A DNA stretch of 64,000 nt from Verrucomicrobiaceae bacterium. GTDB lineage: Bacteria > Verrucomicrobiota > Verrucomicrobiia > Verrucomicrobiales > Verrucomicrobiaceae. The notes under the pieces are model-generated. The model was not told the origin of the DNA, did no database searches, and was given only the letters and a program-made list of their open reading frames with translations. The stretch lies in NCBI GenBank assembly GCA_016795465.1, contig JAEUHK010000019.1:30692-94691 (forward strand), in the 5' to 3' direction. Made by a program: the position numbers and the translations under genes. Each line of letters starts with the position of its first letter. Within the stretch, counting starts at the first letter, position 1. Of this stretch, positions 59,961 to 64,000 are shown in pieces.

Positions 59961-62600
59961 TCAATCCGCTGTGCGGATGACTTCGATGCCGCTGAGCATC
60001 GACTCGCCCTCGTGCGGTGTGAGCGTGAGAGTCAGCGTGCCATCGGTGACACGGATGTCGGAGACGGTTTCGGTGCTCGCGAGCATCGTTTGAGGTTGAA
60101 GATCCTTCATCACGCGATCCTGCACCGAAACGTCAAACCGATGTTTGGCGTTGTCGGGCGATGAAAAGACGAGTTTGACGGTGTAGCGACCGGTTTGGAG
60201 GCCGCTGAGTTTGGCGCTGCGGAGGCCTTTGGCGCCGCTGGCGGCCACCCAGGGCCAGCCGGTGCCTTTTTTCATCCAAAGCGAGTGCTGGTAGAAAAAC
60301 TCAGGCTTCGCGGGTTCGGTGATGAAGTCGATTTCGGGTGAGGGACCGCCGACGCTCGGAAAATCGAGCCAGAGCGTGCCATCGCGTGTTTTGCGGTCGC
60401 CGGGCGCACCGAGGTTGATGCCGATGCGTTGGATTTTGCCGTGAATGGCGGCTTTGGGCACCGCGCCCCAGGTGGCCCATTGCTCAAAGTCCTCGGGCAT
60501 CGAGTAAAGGGCGAGTCCCATCGGCAGCGGGTAGCTGCAGGTACAACCTTCGTAGAAGTAAGGGACGTTCAGGATGCCCCCGGCGGGCACGATGCTGTTC
60601 GTGCAGCCGCTGCGCGGGCCGCTGATGTGGATGGTGCCGCTTTCGACCTTCTTGTCGTAAAACGCGGCCGTGCCGCTGCGGAAGGTGAAAATGCCGCCGT
60701 AGTCGAAGCCGCCGTCGCAACCGTAGCTTTTCGGGAAGACGCGTGGTTCTTGCTCCAGCGTGAGCGGATTGATGCGGATGCCGGCTTTGGGTTGATCGGG
60801 GGCCCAGTCGTTTTTTTGCGTGGGCGGTCGATACTGCGCCTGCTGGATGCTCTGCTGGTCCACGGTGCCAAATTTCGCGCGGAGTTCCGGCTGCTCGTAT
60901 TCATCGAGCAAGCGACCGGTGTAGATGTCGCTGAAAACGGGCGCGAGGAGCTTGTAATCGACCTTTCCTTTGCGGTTCGTGGCATCGAGCCAGTCCTTGT
61001 CCGCCGTGATCATGACGCCATCGACGATCTTCGGCTGCGGCGAGCGCTTGAAGTTGCTCAGCACATCATCAAACCACAACACGCCGAGCGGTGCCTGGAC
61101 CAGCGGGTCTTCGTTGGCATTCCAATCGGCGAGGTAGTTGGTGGAGCCGGTGAGTGCGCCGCGGGTGTGGAGGAGTTTGCCTTCGAGATTGATGACTTTG
61201 CCTTCGATGGGCCGAAGATGGGGCTCATAGGAGGAATAGGACGAATGGGAGGTGATGAGGACGTTGAGGAAGAAGGGAGGGAGTTCCGAATTGGGCGGTA
61301 AAACGACCACGCGTTCGCCATAGAGGCCGGTTTTGGCGAGGCGGGTGCGGAGCGCGTTGTCGTCGCTCAACACGATGAGATGGAGCTGGCTGCTGGTGAG
61401 CAGTGCTTCGATGAAGCCGAGTTTTCCGGGCTCGGTGAGGAGCGCATAGCCGCGTGTGGTGCCGGCGGCTTCGATGCATTTCTTGGCGAGGTCTTCATCA
61501 GCCTTTTCGAGGACGATCTCGCGCTTCCAGCGCTTCGTTTCGCCGCTGCCGGGACCGTAGGCGCTGAGAACGCCGTCGGTGGTAACGACGAAGCATTTGT
61601 CGTCGGCGAGGATGACGCTGTGGGCGTTGGTAAAGGTGTCGAAAGGGACTTCGGTTTCGGCGGCGTGGAGGGTGCGCTGAATGCCTTTCTGGCCTTCGGC
61701 GCGCGGTTTGTCCTCGTGGCGCTTGGCGCTGATGGCTTCGTCGAAGAGGAGGCCGCGGCGGCGAAGTTTGGCGGCTTCTTTTTCGGCGGGCGTGGAGGCG
61801 AACCAGCCGCCGGTGTAGCGACCGGCGGAGGGCAGTTCGAATTCCTTGATGGCACCGGTTTTCAAATCAAGACGAGCGGGATAGGCGGTGCTGCACGGCA
61901 CGATGAGGTCGTCGCCGTCGATGAGGAGGTAGCCCTGCGGTGCGAGGCCGCCCATAGCCTCGGTGGCATGCGGATGGGTGCCGTAGAGGTAGGAGCAGCG
62001 GTCGTTTCGCCAGATCTCGGTGCCGGTGGCGGCATCGCAGCAGAAGACGAAAGTGCCTTCGAGAGGCCAAACACCGGCGGCGAAGTAAACGCGACCGTCT
62101 TTGGCCACCGGACCGCCACGCACGGGCCACACGGAGATGAGGCGCTGATTGCCGAGAAGCAGTCGATTCGATGGCACGGCGCGTTTTTGCCAGCTGAGGC
62201 TGCCGTCGGAGAGTTTCACGCAGCGGACGAGGCCGTCGTCGGAGCCGAAGATGGCCGTTTCGCCGACGATGACGGGCGCAAAGCGCACCGGGCCGTCGGC
62301 GATAGCTCGCCAAAGCTCCGCGCCGGTTTCGCTGTCGAAGGCGATGACGCAATCCTCCCGCGAACTGCCGACGAGGAGGCGTTTTCCGGCCCCGACGGGC
62401 TCGTAACTGCGATCGAACTGCAAACGCGGCTCCTTGAAGGCCGGGCGCAGCGGCGGCAGTTCGCGACTCCAGATGAGATGCGGCTCTGCAGGCATTTTTT
62501 GCGTCGTCGCGGCCGTGCGGCCGGGATCGTGCCGCCACATGGGCCAGTCGGCGGCATTCGCAAATGCGGAGAGGAAAAGGAAGATGACAAGGCGCGGCAT
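59961..62600 (-). CDS. PQQ-like beta-propeller protein with malectin-like C-terminus
   Basis: An 879-residue exported protein from the ATG giving MPRLVIFLFLSAFANAADWP, a signal peptide; longer in-frame starts lack one. The mature start DWPMWRHDPGRTAAT is typical of PQQ_2-type propellers of Verrucomicrobiota and Planctomycetota. Propeller strands include VIAFDSETGAELWRA, VFCCDAATGTEIWRN and ITADKDWLDATNRKGK. Around residues 770-878 is a malectin-like carbohydrate-binding beta domain (RYTVKLVFSSPDNAKHRFDV). No PQQ-dehydrogenase Cys pair or metal triad was noted, so it is probably a binding or scaffold protein, not an alcohol dehydrogenase. The S15-type hydrolase gene lies 73 bases upstream on the same strand. 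Confidence 0.88.
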   Translation of the reverse strand: MPRLVIFLFLSAFANAADWPMWRHDPGRTAATTQKMPAEPHLIWSRELPPLRPAFKEPRLQFDRSYEPVGAGKRLLVGSSREDCVIAFDSETGAELWRAIADGPVRFAPVIVGETAIFGSDDGLVRCVKLSDGSLSWQKRAVPSNRLLLGNQRLISVWPVRGGPVAKDGRVYFAAGVWPLEGTFVFCCDAATGTEIWRNDRCSYLYGTHPHATEAMGGLAPQGYLLIDGDDLIVPCSTAYPARLDLKTGAIKEFELPSAGRYTGGWFASTPAEKEAAKLRRRGLLFDEAISAKRHEDKPRAEGQKGIQRTLHAAETEVPFDTFTNAHSVILADDKCFVVTTDGVLSAYGPGSGETKRWKREIVLEKADEDLAKKCIEAAGTTRGYALLTEPGKLGFIEALLTSSQLHLIVLSDDNALRTRLAKTGLYGERVVVLPPNSELPPFFLNVLITSHSSYSSYEPHLRPIEGKVINLEGKLLHTRGALTGSTNYLADWNANEDPLVQAPLGVLWFDDVLSNFKRSPQPKIVDGVMITADKDWLDATNRKGKVDYKLLAPVFSDIYTGRLLDEYEQPELRAKFGTVDQQSIQQAQYRPPTQKNDWAPDQPKAGIRINPLTLEQEPRVFPKSYGCDGGFDYGGIFTFRSGTAAFYDKKVESGTIHISGPRSGCTNSIVPAGGILNVPYFYEGCTCSYPLPMGLALYSMPEDFEQWATWGAVPKAAIHGKIQRIGINLGAPGDRKTRDGTLWLDFPSVGGPSPEIDFITEPAKPEFFYQHSLWMKKGTGWPWVAASGAKGLRSAKLSGLQTGRYTVKLVFSSPDNAKHRFDVSVQDRVMKDLQPQTMLASTETVSDIRVTDGTLTLTLTPHEGESMLSGIEVIRTAD

Positions 62601-62673
62601 GGCGGGACCACTAAACGCCATAACAGGCGGAAAACTCACGGGCTGAACGCCCTTCGACTGACGAACGAGGCCC

Positions 62674-64000
62674 TCACTCCACCACCGGCACGACGATCCG
62701 CGAGGGATGCTCGGCATCGCAGTAGATGCGATTCGTCTGCTTCACTTTCTCGCCGGAGTCGCTCCAGGGTTGGCCGGTGCCGGGGTTCACGTCGAAGCGG
62801 GGGTAGTTGCTGGAGGTGAGGGTCACGCGGACGCGGTGGCCGGTGTTGAAGATCTGGCTGGTGGACCAGCAATCGACGGTGACTTCCTCGATCTGGCCGG
62901 GCGTGAGCGGCTGGGGCTGGGCGGTGGATTGGCGATGACGAAGGCGCTGCATGCCTTCGGCGATGAGCATGCTGCGGCCGTCGGGATAGACATCGCAAAG
63001 GCGCACGGAGAGGTCGGTATCGACGGCGCTGGAGGAGATGAAGATCTTCGCATGCACGCGACCGGTGACTTCGATAGGCTTGTCGAGCACGTCGCTGGTG
63101 AAGACGAGCACATCGCTGCGATCCTCGATTTTTCGCTGATCCATGGGGCCGCGGTCGATGGTGAGATTCGCACCGCCGATCGTGGGACAGGGGTTGGAGG
63201 GATCGAAGGTGAACTCGTGCGGTGTGGCGGCTGCGGCGGGTTTTTCGAAGCTCAAACGGCGGTCGCCGGTGAGATAGACAGGGGTTTCCTTCGCGGGAAT
63301 GGGCCAGTCGTTGGCGTAGCGCCATTCGTTGCCGGGTGCGCCGGGCGTGGCGGTATCGCCCATGACGTAGTAGGCGACGGCGGGCTCTTTTTCGACGCCG
63401 TTGTCAGTGCCGTTCAGGTAGTGGGTGAACCAGCGGAGGGCATCGTAGGCCTGCGGAATGCGCGTGGCATTCGGAAAGGTGAGCTGGCCGGCGGGCATCT
63501 TGCCGATGGCGTGCTGCCAGGGGCCGACGACGAGCTTTTGCGTGCCTTTGGCCCCGGCGGCACCGTGATGCTGGCGGCCGGTGAATTGATCGATGGTGCC
63601 CTGCAAAAACATGTCGAACCAACCGCCGATATGCACGGCGGGGACGTTCATGCGGTCGAAGCGCTTCGTGGTGTCGAACTTCGCCCAATAGTCGTCGTCG
63701 TTCGGATGGTCACGGGCGATCTGCAGGGCCTGCGGGTCATACTTGTTGCCGGTCATCCAGTTTTCGACGTCGGCCTTCCGAAAGGCACCACCGATGTAGC
63801 TGCCGCCCGCATACATGCTTGAGGTGGCGACGCTGATGTATTGCGCCATCAGGCCCTGTGGTGCGGCACCGGCGAGGAGATTCTGCGTGATGCCGCCCGC
63901 GCTGCCGCCGATGGTGACGATGCGGCCATTGCACCACGGCTGCTTTTTGAGCCACTCGATGGTGTCCACGCCGTCCTCGTGCTCGCCCCAGCCGCAGCCG
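62674..64000 (-). CDS. X-Pro dipeptidyl-peptidase / CocE-NonD family hydrolase (5' end outside window)
   Basis: At least 442 residues; the frame is open to the window edge, and the first visible residues (GWGEHEDGVDTIEWLKKQPW) already belong to the S15 catalytic core, so the start lies beyond 64000. The nucleophile Ser is in VTIGGSAGGITQ, a slight change from the usual G-x-S-Y-x-G. Later core features are PAVHIGGWFDMFLQGTID and KLVVGPWQH (candidate His). The C-terminal beta-sandwich (DVLVFTSDVLDKPIEVTG) is the family's lid/jelly-roll domain. Members hydrolyse X-Pro peptides, cocaine-like esters or beta-lactam side chains, so the substrate is open. Export signal not visible in the window. Confidence 0.92.
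   Translation of the reverse strand, partial: GCGWGEHEDGVDTIEWLKKQPWCNGRIVTIGGSAGGITQNLLAGAAPQGLMAQYISVATSSMYAGGSYIGGAFRKADVENWMTGNKYDPQALQIARDHPNDDDYWAKFDTTKRFDRMNVPAVHIGGWFDMFLQGTIDQFTGRQHHGAAGAKGTQKLVVGPWQHAIGKMPAGQLTFPNATRIPQAYDALRWFTHYLNGTDNGVEKEPAVAYYVMGDTATPGAPGNEWRYANDWPIPAKETPVYLTGDRRLSFEKPAAAATPHEFTFDPSNPCPTIGGANLTIDRGPMDQRKIEDRSDVLVFTSDVLDKPIEVTGRVHAKIFISSSAVDTDLSVRLCDVYPDGRSMLIAEGMQRLRHRQSTAQPQPLTPGQIEEVTVDCWSTSQIFNTGHRVRVTLTSSNYPRFDVNPGTGQPWSDSGEKVKQTNRIYCDAEHPSRIVVPVVE

Noticed and set aside
59961..62600. PQQ-dependent alcohol dehydrogenase
   Set aside because: Only propeller strands and a malectin-like tail are seen. The adjacent Cys pair, the metal-binding residues and a cytochrome domain were not found.

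Overview
The window is about 64 kb of GC-rich, densely coding bacterial DNA. It carries roughly 40 protein genes, no rRNA or tRNA that I could recognise, and no insertion sequence, phage or CRISPR array. Its character points to a verrucomicrobium, probably Verrucomicrobiales / Prosthecobacter-like (inference). The signs are very large secreted proteins built from SdrD-B, autotransporter-associated beta-strand, MBG and FG-GAP modules, a PEP-CTERM protein, a recurrent secreted C-terminal module around a D-x-D-x-D-G-x-x-N-L-x-E-(Y/F)-A motif, a propeller-type two-component sensor, leaders without Shine-Dalgarno sequences, and dispersed TGACGAATG- and AATCATAAA-type microrepeats.

Layout. 1-9023: the 3' part of a giant SdrD-B-repeat surface protein and a small zinc-ribbon protein. 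9024-14752: an FAD oxidoreductase on the minus strand, then a plus-strand run of redox genes (cupredoxin, Tat pirin, DoxX-like, rhodanese-YceI fusion, old yellow enzyme, VOC protein). 14749-19763 (minus): a GH79-like glycosidase, a propeller histidine kinase and a NarL-type regulator, probably one operon for a polysaccharide response. 19912-25798: a giant beta-strand-repeat protein fused to an alpha/beta hydrolase, a PEP-CTERM protein and two tiny membrane or lipoprotein genes. 25814-31483: housekeeping genes miaA and aroB, a Tat-exported sugar isomerase-like protein and glycogen phosphorylase. 31604-34635: three tandem paralogous small membrane proteins, then a Tes-like radical SAM enzyme overlapping an Lgt-like membrane protein. 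34756-44991: a 2900-residue multidomain secreted protein with two seven-bladed FG-GAP propellers, and a smaller MBG-domain companion.

45592-55471 is the most distinctive block, an expanded cyanophycin-type locus. It has a short CphA' synthetase, a Bacillus-Tgl-like transglutaminase homologue, an HGSNAT-like acyltransferase, a DUF1854 protein with its ABC exporter, and a full-length CphA. 55576-64000: an MsbA-like ABC exporter, bioD with a fatty-acid-hydroxylase-type protein, an AraC regulator, a PQQ-propeller protein and the C-terminal part of an S15/CocE hydrolase.

The best candidates for undescribed biology are the cyanophycin locus with its transglutaminase-like gene and the Tes-like radical SAM / Lgt-like gene pair. 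All function calls rest on motif recognition by eye; no database search was run.
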